The notes beneath the pieces are model-generated. The model had not been told where the DNA came from and ran no database searches. It worked only from the letters and a program-made list of their open reading frames with translations. Below, piece after piece: positions 52,496-64,000 of a stretch of DNA of 64,000 nt (within the stretch, counting starts at the first letter, position 1; each line of letters starts with the position of its first letter). Position numbers and translations under genes: made by a program. The stretch spans positions 678,508 through 742,507 of the forward strand of contig CAJNOP010000024.1 of assembly GCA_905250075.1 (NCBI GenBank). The letters run 5' to 3'. Origin of the DNA: Rotaria sp. Silwood1. Its lineage: Eukaryota > Rotifera > Eurotatoria > Philodinida > Philodinidae.

Positions 52496-53092
52496 AACGA
52501 TGTTTCAGCACTAGCCATCACACATTCACCTTAAAAAGAGACTATCTACTTGCAACGTCAATAAACTATTCGAGAAATTCTTTTGCTTGTGCTCACATGT
52601 TTTGTATTTGCTAAACTACAATGTAAAATCAGGAATGGTTGCATAGAAACTGACTTCGGTTGTTCCACTAGAATTGCGAAATTTGCAGATCATCCTTCGA
52701 TAAACAAATCGATCTTTTAGTCTCAAATCTTGCTTTTTGGTCTGTCAAAACGTGACGGATTCATTTCTTTCAATTTGCACTGACAATATCTCAATTAAAC
52801 AAAGTCGCATAATATGGAAATAGTGGCAGATTATATAAGTCAAATTCGTCTATATCTGCTAGAAGTTCCAGAAGGTTTCGAATTTCCATACTTGTTCTGT
52901 AGTCGAAGTATATGTACGTGACAGTATCCCCAAAAACGGTGCTGAATCTTGAGTGTTGTTTGAATGATTAAAAATCTTAGCTTAACATCTACACAGAAAA
53001 ATGTTTTGTTATGGAATCTCGTTTGAGAAATGATTGAGGCTGAGGAAAAGATGAGCCTAGCACGCCGTGATCTAGATTTCGACCTTGCTTAA
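52496..53092. other. No gene seen
   Basis: Downstream of the LamG remnant. Nothing beyond short unrecognised open frames. Confidence 0.5.
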
Positions 53093-53329
53093 CCCTTTGA
53101 CTACCGCCGCCGTTTATAAACGTCTATAGTTTCATGTTTGTGTAAACCAAAGTGATCATACATAATGTATGTTTTTTTTTAGAAGCATTTGTATAGAAAC
53201 AAACGTTAGATATCATACACTTCCAAAATTACCATTTTGTTAAGGAACACTATAGAAGCGCTCCATAAAAAAATAAATAAATATTTCAGAAAATCGTTTC
53301 TTTCGTCTCTTATGTCAGTAGTCAAAGGG
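53093..53329. mobile_element. 237-bp piggyBac-like MITE with TTAA duplications
   Basis: TTAA (53089-53092) then CCCTTTGACTAC at the left; GTAGTCAAAGGG then TTAA (53330-53333) at the right. The terminal inverted repeat is about 12 bp with weak extension. A second TTAA-CCCTTT element lies at 43963-44026. No coding capacity. Confidence 0.8.
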
Positions 53330-53720
53330 TTAAGGGTCATCATTAGATGGCATTAGATATCTTCTAGAAAAACAAAGTTTCGAAAGTTGGATTTATTGAT
53401 AGAAGAAGAAACCATGGGAAGAGCTCGTTCGGACGATGGTCTAATGTCATGTGTAGTCAGCTGGTATTCGTAGTGGAGTGATGACTACCGTCACATTGAA
53501 TAAACAGGAAAGATCTTCGAAATAACATTAAAGAATACTATAATGGAAATGGTGTCGATGAAGTTCACGCATGAAGTCACTGAGAAGATCCTCAATTTGA
53601 TTGAATACTTTATCGATCACTTTCTCTTCCTTTTTCCTGGAGCGTCTCATCAGTTGCTGTTATTGTTAGTTATCGTTGTTGACAGCGGTCAATAATATGG
53701 TGGATGTGATCATGCGTGAC

Positions 53721-53824
53721 ACGACATTTGCGCGCGCGACATTTGCGCGCCGACACTTGCGCGCCGACATTTGCGCGCGCGACACTTGCGCGCACGACAC
53801 TTGCGCGCTCGACACTTGCGCGCA
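53721..53824. repeat. Left GCGCGC array of the foldback element
   Basis: Seven 14-16 bp units, each with GCGCGC and a CGACATTTG or CGACACTTG spacer. Confidence 0.9.
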
Positions 53825-54165
53825 AAATGATTTGTTCTGCGCTTGACTTCGGTCTGGATTGGATATGACTACGGATGTTGCTTAGAAAATAGATGCTGGC
53901 TGTGCGTGTGGCTGTGAGGGTTAAGTATTACCGTAGTCTCAATTCCAATCATTCATTGAGGAATTCTGGAAGAATCTTTCAGGATCCTTGACTTCACGGA
54001 TCTTGTCAGGTTTTCTACAAGATCCTGCCACCTTTCTTGATAATTCGTTTTTCCAGGGTTTCGCACGGGGTCAAGAAACGTGGGCTCCAAACTGTGTAAA
54101 CTCCAAATTGCGTAAAGTCTAAATTTCGAGCCCATTTTCTTCTCAGTCCCTCTGCTATGATTCAT

Positions 54166-54650
54166 AGCACCATCTAGAATGCTAGTAGCATTTTCTGGGA
54201 TGCTACTTGCATTTCCTCGGATGCTAATAGCATCATCTGAGATGCTAGAATCAACATCTGTGATGCTGGTAGCGTTCTCTGGGCTGCTACTAGCATTCAG
54301 TAGGATAATAAAGCATTCTCTGGAATGCTAGTAGCATTTCATGGGATGCTGAAGCATTTTCTGGAATGCTAGTAGCATTTCCTGGAGTTCTAGTATTGTT
54401 CTCTGAGGTGCTAGTAGCAGTCACTGGGATGGTAGAGGCATTCTCTAGGATGCTAGAAGCAATTTCTGGGATGCTAGAGCCATTACCGGGGATCCTAGAG
54501 GCATTACCTACGACGTTAGTAGCATTTTCGGTCATGCTCATAGCATCCCAGGCAATGCCTCCAGCATCCCAGCCAAAGCCTCTAGCATCCCAGGTGATGC
54601 CCATAGCATCCGAGAGAATCGACATTAGCATCCTAGGCATTATTAGTGGG
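54166..54650. repeat. 21-bp tandem array, heptad-coding on both strands
   Basis: More than 20 imperfect 21-bp units around ATGCTAGTAGCATT and TCTGGG. The last units (from about 54535) are in the opposite orientation (AGCATCCCAGGCAATGCCTC). Since 21 is divisible by three, it reads as degenerate heptapeptides on both strands (MLVAFPG-like on plus; NATSIPE-like on minus). These frames are by-products of the repeat; there is no start context or splice support for a gene. Confidence 0.85.
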
Positions 54651-55254
54651 ATCCCAGGAAATGCCTCTGGTATTCAAGGTAATGCTACTAGTACTCTAGG
54701 TGGTGCCACAAACCATAACAGAAGGATTGAGAAGAAAAGTGAGCTCCAAATTTGGAGTTTACATGCGGAGCTCACTTTTCTTGACCTTCTCAGGGTAAGG
54801 CAGGGTCCTGTTTAGGATGTATCCAGGTTCCTATCAAGCTATTTTTCTAAATCATGGATGCAGGATCCTACATGGATTCAAGCTTAATCCTGCTTAGTAT
54901 CATCACAGGAATAATAGAGATGATTCTTTCAAGATTTGATGCATTTCGGACGCAATCTGTTCAGAATCCTGATTGGATCTTGCTAGGAATACTACCAGGA
55001 TCTTGAAATTCTGTGGCTATACGCTTCTTTCAGGATTTAGTCATTTCCTCAGAAAAGAAACAGCGAATCATTGAAGGATCCTGATTGGATTCGTTAAGGA
55101 TCAGACACAGAAACATCAAAGATTTTCCCTAGGGTAGTGAAGATGCATAAAGGATTGTCTCGAACTACTGCTTTCCCATTGCAGTGGCACCCACTTTCCG
55201 ACATCATCACACTCAAACCCAAACGCAGACTCATTCCATGAAAAGAAATCATTT

Positions 55255-55360
55255 TGCGCGCAAATGTTACGCGCGTAAGTGTCGCGCGCGCAAGTGTCGT
55301 GCGCGCAAGTGTCGGCGCGCAAGTGTCGGCGCGCAAATGTCACGCGCGCAAATGTCGTGT
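55255..55360. repeat. Right GCGCGC array of the foldback element
   Basis: Seven units of GCGCGCAARTGTCG type, inverted relative to the left array. Confidence 0.9.
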
Positions 55361-55552
55361 AATCGTGATCATGTCGTGACTTTCATCGATTGGTACTAGA
55401 TGATGGTTATTATTCTGTTGAGTATGATGATGATTCATGAATAGAATACTTGAATAAAATGCATCGACACGGAATTGAACATTATGATATGTTCCGAAGA
55501 GCTTACCAGCACAAATGAGCTTGAGAAGGTCATTTGGCCTAAGAAAAAGTTG

Positions 55553-55690
55553 AGGTGAGTGTGGGTGTAGGATGTAATGTAGGGTGTGGGTGTGGTGTGA
55601 GCTGCGGGGTATGGGTGTCCGAGAGCGTTTAGGTGGGTGTGGGCGGTCGGTATTGGTGTGGGTTTGGTTGGATGTGGTCCTGCATGGGAT
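55553..55690 (+). repeat. Degenerate TGTGGG telomere-like tract
   Basis: GTGTGGG, GGGTGTGGGTGTGG and related motifs are clustered in about 130 bp of G/T-rich sequence. The Adineta vaga telomere repeat is TGTGGG. The tract is too degenerate and too internal to be an active telomere in this assembly. Confidence 0.55.
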
Positions 55691-57125
55691 GGTGTAATCG
55701 TTTGATGTACAGCCACACCGTTACGAAGCTGCAGATCAACTCAATCTCTTTCATAGCTCAAAAGATAAGTTTAGTTACCTGAGAAATGGAAACCCCAGAG
55801 TTCTGAAAAATTCTCCATGATGTTTGGTGCGTCATTTTTGTTCAGTGAAGCACTTACTTCTGAAAATTTCACATAGATTCGTTGAACTACCGCTCAGTTG
55901 TTAACCACTCAGTGATACTATAGGGTTTTTCTGCATATGCCTGTGTTCGGTAGACATGGTGTAGTTCGTTTATAGCTTGATTAACTTCGGTGAAGTTTAT
56001 ATCATAAGTAGATATAATGCAGATCTACAAAATGAAGGATAAAGCGACTCAAATTAATTTTCAGTTCGTGAGTTACGAGATTTATAATGTTAATAAGCAT
56101 CACCTATTATAACTCCGTTCTAGCTCGAGCAATTTTGTCGTTAAGATTACCGCAGACCTACATTCTTTGGGGACCATCAGCTCACGAATATTCAGACGTT
56201 CAGTTCTCATAGTAACAGAGATTTAAGGGAGATACTTTTGGCCAGTAGTGTAAAGTTACATGAATGGAAAGCGAACAAGAATATATTTCATGAGGATATT
56301 ATGCTTCTTTTGAATTCAGTTTGTGAACCTATTCCAAATCAGTCACGTTGAAAATCAAAGTGGATTTCATATTTTTGAGTATCAATCTGGATCTGATGGT
56401 ATATCTACGAACTGGTAATAGAAGCAAAGTGGTGTTAAAGCGTATCTATCTCCAGAATGACATTATTTTTTATTGAACTAGTGCTGTTTTCAAGAAAGAG
56501 CCGCTTTTGCTTGGAAAATTTTTATAAAACGCGGAGCCTATACTTGAAAATCAGACATATTTTCAATTAGAAACAAACTCTTTTTTACTCACAGTTCATG
56601 TATACTTTGATTGATAACATGTCGGACATAACAACGACTACATAGATGACTTTGACGATAATACGTGAACCTTTGATTAGACACATCCATATCGATTGAT
56701 CTGAAAATCATTGAAATTTTACAAAAGAATAAAAGGAGATAAGAATTCTAAAGACAATTAGAGTTGAAAACTACAAAACCGTTTGATCCAAAGTGGTTCA
56801 TATTTCATAAATGGATTATTGTCATCAAGTTAATCTTACAAAATATATTCTGAAAAAAATAGTCAATATATCATCAGAATTACAAAATCTAATCAGAATT
56901 ATTTAACTTCTATAGTTGTATTGATAAGTTTTTGCTGCTTAGTATATGTTGACTCTCTTATGAAATAAGACTTATCTAAAATTTGTATTAAATGATTATT
57001 CATAAAATAGAATTTATATTTCATGTTAAATATTCAATGTGCAATGTCAAGCATCCAGACAGTTAATGAAATAAAAGAAAAACCAACGGTGAACATATGA
57101 AAAAACAAAAAGAAAATACATGTAT
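55691..57125. other. No gene seen
   Basis: Between the TGTGGG-like tract and the 3' end of the fusion gene. No open frame with coding character. Confidence 0.5.
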
Positions 57126-60100
57126 TTAACTAGTGTCACATAAACTTTTGACCGAAAGTTTTTGTCGCAAACTTTTTTCATATTCTTTATACATTTGTAC
57201 ATCTTCGTCATTTGTATCTTTCGTTAGAAGTAGACGTGCTATAGCTTTTTGGATTGTTTCTATTGCTTCTTTCAATTTTTCTAATGCCTCCAATGTTGTT
57301 GCTATATTATAATAAGTTACAGCTACAGTTGGATGAGTTTTTGGATGTAATTTAAGCTCAATTTTCAGACATTGTTCATAATTTTCTAATGCTTCAGTAT
57401 ATTTACTAATTGCAAATTGAGCTCCGGCAAGACTATGATATTTAACTGCCAGATTTATATCGTTACCATTAGGATGAAGTTGTTCTCGAATTTGTAAATC
57501 ATGTTGAAGGAATGGAATTGCTTCGCTATATTTACTTTGTTGTACAAGTACAGAAGCAATATTACCTGCATAAGTAGCTATAGATTCTGGATCAGGATTT
57601 GAAGATTTTACTTGTATATCATACGCTTTCATATGAAATTGAAGTGCTTGTTTATCAAGTCCTTGTTTATGATAGATACTTCCCATATTATTATAGGTAG
57701 GTGTTAATTTTATATCGTTTGGAGGTACAATACGTAAATAGACGTTAAGAGAGTTTTCAAGTTGTTCAAGTGCGCGATCATATTGTTCTTGTTCATAATA
57801 AAAACTACCAAGTGTATGAAACAATCCACCAACAATTAAATTTGCTGCTTCGTTTTCTATAGCTTTTGGATCATCCATTAACATTAGACAAAAATATTCT
57901 GTATGTTGAATATATTCCATCTGTTTCATGAGTTTGGCCATACGAAGTAATGGAAAAGATCCACGAGCAGCTTCACGTACATTCTTTGTTACTTCTTGTA
58001 TTGCTTTCAATACGTCATTATCTGACGTTAGTTTTACAATAGGCATTTCTTTATTTATTTGTTTGACATTTGAGATACGAAATATAGTCGCAGCACTAAT
58101 AAGTACCTCCTTATGAGATGTATCAATATCTATTTTAGGAATTGTAGTGCCAAGTTCCATTTGAAAAAGAACTAATTTGAATTCAGATTTGTTAAATGGC
58201 AGTCCGGTAGTTTGTTGTTTTGCTCTAATTTTACTTTTATTTGTTAAAAGAAATTGACTAAAAGCCAGAAAACCTCCTTGATTTTTTAATATTATATCAA
58301 AATTATCGTTTGATATATGTTGAGTGCAATAAACAATTGTTGATGTTCGGGAGAAGTTTGACTTCAACTGACGATGAAGATATTGAATGAAAAAACGTAG
58401 TTTAAAAAGTATGTCCGGCTCCGGTATTCGAAAAGTTCGTGTAAGCATTTTAAATAGAAAAGTTTCTTCACGTAAATACCATTGAACTGCTTCATCAGGT
58501 CGAAAACGATGTTCAAATTCATCAATAAAGCTCAATTGTATAGCATTATCAGCATAAACATAACGACAGAAGTCTAACATTTGTTTTTTCAAGTCAGTTT
58601 TCTCATCGGTTTCCAAAAGTATATCTTTTAATACTTGTATATAAGCAAAAGTACTGTCACTAGTGTCACTAGGAGGGACTGATGAGATCGTATTGAGATC
58701 ATATGTAAATAGTATGATATCTTTCTCAAGTTGATCCAAAACATTAACTATATTTGGATAAATACCTCGAATTTTGTCAAAATCATTTGAGTAATCTTTT
58801 ATATCGTCAACAACGTAAACAGAATGAATTTGTAAAGCATTGCGTATATTTTGATCTAAATTTTCCATAGTCGTACTCGATACAATAATAATTATTTGTT
58901 CATTGACAATTTGAGTAATAAATTCAATACATATTTTATCATTAATATCATTAAATATGAATCCAAAATTTATAAGGCCCCGTAGTTTCGTCTTGTCAAC
59001 ATTTGAAATTTGTACGTTGCCATCCAGGATATAAATAAAATTTTCTACACTCTTCTCAAGACGTATTACACGTATTGATTGCGATTGATGTAAGAGTTCT
59101 TGTAATTCTAAATAAGTGAGGAAGAATATCAGTTAAACTCTTTGAAATTCCAAAGAAAAATATCTAATAAATGTGCGGAAACAATTTGATTGAAGTACAA
59201 TTTTAATTTTCTGTTCAATAAAAATTACACTTTTGATATTAACGTCTTAGCTAAGAAACATATGTTGTCGCATATGAATTATAAACATTTGAAAAAGTCT
59301 TTTGCGTACCTACTGTACTGATACTATTAGGTGAACTGCGAGTGTCCCAAGGAATACTATCTGCTTGATCAATCCATGCTTCAATATTTTCCTTTCCTGG
59401 TGAAGGTGCAGGTGGTGTTGTTTCTTCTATATAAATAAATAGTTTTATTTACAAGAAACTTTTTTAATGAATTTTTACTAGGACTAATTTCGACACTGTG
59501 CTTGATTGAATTTCTTCTTATATTCGATGAATTACTGGATTTTCTTGGAACTCTTTTTTTGGATGGTTTTTGTTCCTGAAGAAGTGTATATTCTAGAAGA
59601 CTGAAGTCAACTGATGATGTTTGTTCTGTAACATTATGTAAATAGATCAGAGTAACAAGTTGTAATAAAAGTCTTTTATCAAGAAAGTTTTTACCTCGAC
59701 TTATTTGTTGTTGTGAGGAAGACTTGAAAGATAATTTCTTTTGCTTTTGTTCATCCGTTACCTATATATAGATACAAAAAGAAGTCAGATCACTTATGTT
59801 TGTCTGTGTCGTTTAACCTGTTTATTTTTGTTCTCTAGAAAAATCAAATATTCATAAGAATTAGACGATTGAAATCATTCGAAAGATTGCTTACTATTCT
59901 CATCACTTGTATTAACAGTTTCTCTATGCTTTCTGTGTTGGGTTATCTATAATGAAACGCAATATATAATTAACAGTTAGCCAAAAGCAGAATAGACTAC
60001 TTTTCTTTTTTCATGATGTTCTTTTGAATTTGAATTTAGATTTTCCGATGAATCATGTTCTTGTTTGTCAACTAGAAATATATAAAAACAGAATTTGCTT

Positions 60101-61795
60101 CATCGCATGAATATGTCATTTGTACCTGAAGGGTCGGATGAAGGTGTTAAAAGACATTGAAGCACTTTTTGAGAATGTTCATTTTGTATCTTTCATTAAA
60201 AAAAAAACATTAAATAAACAAAATTACAAACTAGTACTTGAAAAAAAACTCCACTTTTCATGAAAAATACTAATTCTGCAAAACCATTTTTTGGGTATTT
60301 TATTACAGCGAAACTTACAGTATCCGATAGCATAGTATTACCATTTGCTGTTAATGCTCTTTGAAAATATTTTTGTCGACAACTAGTAAAATTCACTATA
60401 TTTTTATACACTATTTTTTATAATAAGTATTTAACTTACTTCTCACAAGGACTAGCTTTTCGAACTCGTTCAACCAAAAATTGACTATGTTCATTACTGT
60501 GTTGATTTCTTCTACCATATTTAAACTCACAGCAATCATTTATTACACTATCAATAAATCCTTTGGCATAAAAAGCCAATGAGAGAGGAGATGTGCGCCG
60601 ACGTTGTGATTTGAATGAAAAGGATTCTACACCAAGCAAATGTCTGATAGTTATTTTGGTTAGTATACCTACCGCCTTTGTCTAAAAATCCTCTATAGAT
60701 TACCAAATTTTCTCCGGTGGTGTGCTGCTGCATAACAACAATTTCGTCACGGTCATGTTGTCCTTTTTTCAAAGTCGTATTTGATCCGTAAGACATAGTT
60801 ACATCACAAACATGACGTTCGACAGAAATCATCTGTGATTTATCCAATTGTAGAATGAATCAATTTAAAAAAAACAAGTACTATATTCTAGTGACTAATA
60901 TTAGATAGACTTACGGGTTCAGTACGATTTTGTTCATGATCAGATTCTGGTAAGTCTTTGTTGACTTTTAATATTCTTTTGTATGCGGAAGTCACTCGTA
61001 TTCGTTGTTCACTATCATTTTCTGCTGTCTGAAATTAGTTTATTATATCATGACTATGTATAAAACTTAATTATTACCGGTAAAAAACCCGGAGCACTTT
61101 TCTCACGAGATTTTCTACGTCCATATGATTGCTTTCTATATTGTCTACTGAGATACTGTACAATAAAAGAAAACGATATTCATTATGTTTGAAGATTTGT
61201 TTGATCTCACCTCAAAATTATTATTTACAGCACGTTGTGTAACAATTTCAAATTGATGACGACGACCACGAGGATTATTTTGATCAATTTTCAATGCTCT
61301 AAAGTCTGCATGAATAAACAATAGTAATCAATCATTAAAATAACAAACCGTAGGACTATTTCTTGTTTTATTGCTTCACGTTCTCGTCGTTGACGTTTTC
61401 GTTGAGCTAGACTACGAAGGTAGTCATTCGATGTAATAATCTGACCACGATGATTTATCTAAATGTCAAACAAAAGACTTATAAAAACATAATCATTTGA
61501 AAGATAATTGAAAAAAAGTTATATAAAAATATCAAAACAGAACTGACTTATAAAAATGAAAGAATGACTCTTTTGCAGACTTATGAAAAAAAAATTCAAT
61601 TATAAATTCTAAAAGATGATTTTATATACCAGTCCAGCGAGCTGTAATTTTTGTTGTGCATACGGAGATGTAATTAATGTTTGAAGACGAAGATCAATTT
61701 TGTTAGTACAGGGTCTATAAAAGTTTAATACAAGGTGGGTTGAATAGAATTTGTTAAAATGCATAAATTTACTTTGTTTCAATTCGATCGACCAT
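57126..61795 (-). CDS. Predicted fusion: ERICH3-like (DUF4590) + ART-like + TPR protein
   Basis: Seventeen exons on the complement: 61773-61795, 61630-61714, 61349-61458, 61211-61298, 61078-61155, 60915-61028, 60673-60832, 60440-60626, 60319-60382, 60126-60189, 60001-60071, 59895-59946, 59818-59834 (17 nt), 59695-59761, 59479-59625, 59319-59426, 57126-59107. Total 3417 nt in one frame, 1138 aa. Residues 1-130 match the ERICH3 N-terminus (QQKLQLAGLINHRGQI, QRKRQRREREAI). Residues about 167-285 match its DUF4590-type core (DVTMSYGSN, HDRDEIVVMQQH, GENLVIYRG, SPLSLAFYAKG, CCEFKYG, VERVRKASPCE). A Ser/Lys-rich linker (286-478) leads to a bdelloid ART-like region (about 495-870) and KLC-type TPRs (about 906-1118). 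The ART motifs are degraded: YCTQ for YRGQ, FLLTN for FLSTS, HKEVL for EKEVL. The micro-exon and weak-motif linker junctions are the least certain. Confidence 0.75.
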
Positions 61796-64000
61796 TGTGC
61801 AGCTTATTCTATGCTGTTTTAATGCTTTTCTTTTCTTGTTCGTGTACTTTTTAATAAAACATACGAAGCAAAAAATCAAAATTTGTTTACTTAACTTCGT
61901 AGAAGAGTGAACGACACAATATTCAAATGTTTCTACTGATGTTTTTATATTTTTTTTTGACAGAAAAAAAGATGCAATAGATTAGTTGTATCCTAATAGA
62001 AGAAATGAATTATTTAAAAAGTTTTAGTAGCATAATTTTTTTATTATTACCTTGCACGTTTTCAAATGACGGGGGAGTAACAGAATGTTAAAAAATGTGG
62101 TCCACCAATGATGTACTATTTGTTGAATTAAGAACAAATGAAAGAAAAATAATATATTCGATTTTATTGTTTTATTTAAAAATCAAAAGCAAACAAAAGA
62201 AGCTTATAAAAATTCTCTTCGATATTTTCTAATCTGACGAATTTTTTTTCAATCTTTCTCATCATATAAAAATTTCATCTTTGATACCTTTCATAGCATT
62301 TTCTTCACTACAAGCATAAAACTTATTTGATTTTAATAATTAATCAGACGTGAACAATATTCAAATTAAGTCAAACCTGCTTCTTCTCTTCTATACTTGA
62401 CAGACTAAAGACTAGTTGTATATAAGTCAACATTTTGAAGTTCAACCAATTTAAGTAAATTCGTGATCAATATATCAGATTCAATGTTTGATATTGATTT
62501 CGATGAAAAATTTTCTCCTCTGATATTTATTGCTTATATTATTGTTTGTTTAAGGTTTGATCAGTATCTTCTGAAGGCATTGCAAATGAGAAACAAGTTT
62601 ATGTCAATCTTGAATTCTATTGGTGATGATTGTTTTCAATACGACACCAATTGAGTCTGTAAAACACATTAATTTATGCCGATAAGAGGTTTTGTTTTAG
62701 ATCAATATAGCAAATCAAAAAAAAAATAGAATCAGATCAAAGTATGATAAATATCTATTAATTTTTCAATAATCAATAATGATTATATTGATGCTTCATA
62801 AACATAATCGAATAAATCTTTTTTTAATTTACATTCTCAAAATTTAGTCAAAATATCTCCTTGTCTGCTAATAAGATTTATTCTTTCTTTCGATATCTCT
62901 CTTATGAATCGTATAGTGAGTTTTTGCAATCCTTCACTTATGCGAATTATATTTTTCATTATCAACAACTTGATTACAGATGCTACGACTACATCTCACA
63001 ATACGTCAGAAGGGTAGGGATGTGAATTATACGGTTCACTTGAACGAACCGATCAAAGATGAGTGATGTTTTCTTGCACGATCGACATGGATTTAGTTCG
63101 GATCAAAGCTTTCTTATCCAATACCTCAAATGCTGTCGAACAGGAGTCAAGATATTCCTTTTTCCATGAAACCTCTCTATAAAATCGGTTTATATTAAAC
63201 AACATCTATGAGAATGTCGTCTTATGACTAATGCCCATAAATACAATCAGTCTGCTTGTATTTGAAGATATCAATTTCAGCTAGGTGATTTATGGTAACT
63301 TGTTCTCGAGATATGATACAGCATGCTGTCATTCTACGTTTTCTTCATTCAATGTGCTTGAGTGTTGAAAAATAAATGGCATCCAATTAGACTTTCATCT
63401 TTGCATCTTCAATTTAGTTCTAACTCTAATACACATGAGCAAAACACATCTATTTTTTTGTTATAAAATATAAATAGTTATTTAAATCCGTCCGATTCGT
63501 AGAAGAAGGATGAAAGAAATTGAATAGGAGAAGGTATTAAGTATGCAGTGATGTTCTTTAATCTGATTCTCGTTTATATGCATATCAAATAGTATCTCGC
63601 CTTTTGTTATTTCAAGAATGACATCTACATACTCTTTTCTCAATATCTTTTTTCATTTAGACTAGATTGAAATTACTCGATTACTTCCAACGTTATCATT
63701 GGATAAAAGTAACTTATGCACTCCCAACATAGCATGAGTTGTTTGCAGAGAGCAAATAGAAGGTGACTAACACGTATGTTTTCTTTTCATACTTCTTTTT
63801 GCGGAAAAATTCCGGCAAGTATTTAAATAATGACGTATTTCATTGACTTATGGGCGTTTGTTTTTCCCCAACTTCGATAGAGAAATTGTGCAAAGTATAT
63901 ACTCAGATGAAGCGAATCTGTGAGAACCATAATGATATGATGTTTTTTCAGTGCTATTGCAAAAGCAAATTTTCAAAACGTGACTGTACTGAGTAATAAA
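61796..64000. other. Upstream region of the fusion gene, no other gene seen
   Basis: Should contain the promoter of the minus-strand fusion gene. Open frames are short (the longest useful one is 62463-62654) and unrecognised. Confidence 0.5.

Larger units (their letters stand above)
53721..55364. mobile_element. Palindromic foldback element with GCGCGC tandem-repeat ends
   Basis: Left end 53721-53824 holds seven units of the type CGACAYTTGCGCGC; right end 55255-55360 holds seven units of the reverse complement. Further inside, left sequence near 54063-54170 (AAACTCCAAATT, TTCTTCTCAGTCC) recurs in reverse complement near 54690-54790. The centre is a 21-bp repeat array. The element is flanked by an imperfect direct repeat, GTGATCATG(T)CGTGAC, at 53706-53720 and 55365-55380. 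No transposase is present. GC content of the ends is far above the local background. Superfamily unknown. Confidence 0.75.

Noticed and set aside
54290..54815. Heptad-repeat open frames on both strands
   Set aside because: A consequence of a 21-bp tandem array inside a transposon-like element, without splice or start support.
57126..58868. Starting the ART-TPR gene at the Met at 58868
   Set aside because: The frame stays open upstream to 59107 and encodes the conserved N-terminal block of this family, so that Met is internal.

Overview
The window looks like a piece of a bdelloid rotifer nuclear genome. It is strongly AT-rich, has many GT-AG introns of about 50-70 bp, and carries families I recognise as typical of bdelloids: ADP-ribosyltransferase/TPR proteins, two-domain LamG-like proteins on a type II membrane anchor, and a multicopy membrane protein with a conserved CPC motif. 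It also holds many small DNA transposons and a degenerate TGTGGG tract like the bdelloid telomere repeat. Genus cannot be fixed from this alone. All gene models were built by hand from splice sites, reading phase and remembered family consensus; no search was run.

Layout. 1-7.0 kb: gene-poor, with a TA-flanked foldback element (3360-3954) and a weaker inverted repeat (5922-6668). 7.0-8.5 kb: intact alpha-1,3-fucosyltransferase-like gene (+). 9.7-12.1 kb: decayed astacin metalloprotease (+). 14.4-23.0 kb: complete 19-exon GABA-B receptor subunit 2-like gene (-), 967 aa, with a 2.7 kb intron holding repeats and a candidate alternative exon. 26.8-33.3 kb: complete 18-exon CWH43/PGAP2IP-like gene (+), 770 aa. 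35.6-38.1 kb: DNA transposon with 315-bp inverted repeats and a broken CENP-B-type transposase. 38.9-39.5 kb: small secreted protein (-). 41.8-43.6 kb: a 34-bp minisatellite, a 100-N gap and the 5' part of a neuronal-calcium-sensor-like EF-hand gene (-). 46.9-52.5 kb: two divergently arranged pseudogenes (CPC membrane protein, LamG protein), the second split by a 1.23 kb Tc1-like element. 53.1-55.4 kb: a piggyBac-like MITE and a 1.64 kb palindromic foldback element with GC-rich tandem-repeat ends. 55.5-55.7 kb: TGTGGG-like tract. 57.1-61.8 kb: a 17-exon minus-strand gene.

The most interesting object is that last gene. Its exons join in one frame into a predicted 1138-aa protein fusing an ERICH3-like (DUF4590-type) N-terminus to a bdelloid ART-like domain with a degraded active site and a TPR tail. 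No methionine lies between the two halves, which argues against two separate genes. The second is the palindromic element at 53.7-55.4 kb, whose arms end in seven GCGCGC-containing units each and whose centre is a 21-bp array that changes orientation.

The genes do not form a pathway. Intact signalling and membrane-biology genes are interspersed with decaying members of multicopy families and small transposons, as expected of an accessory, repeat-rich bdelloid region.
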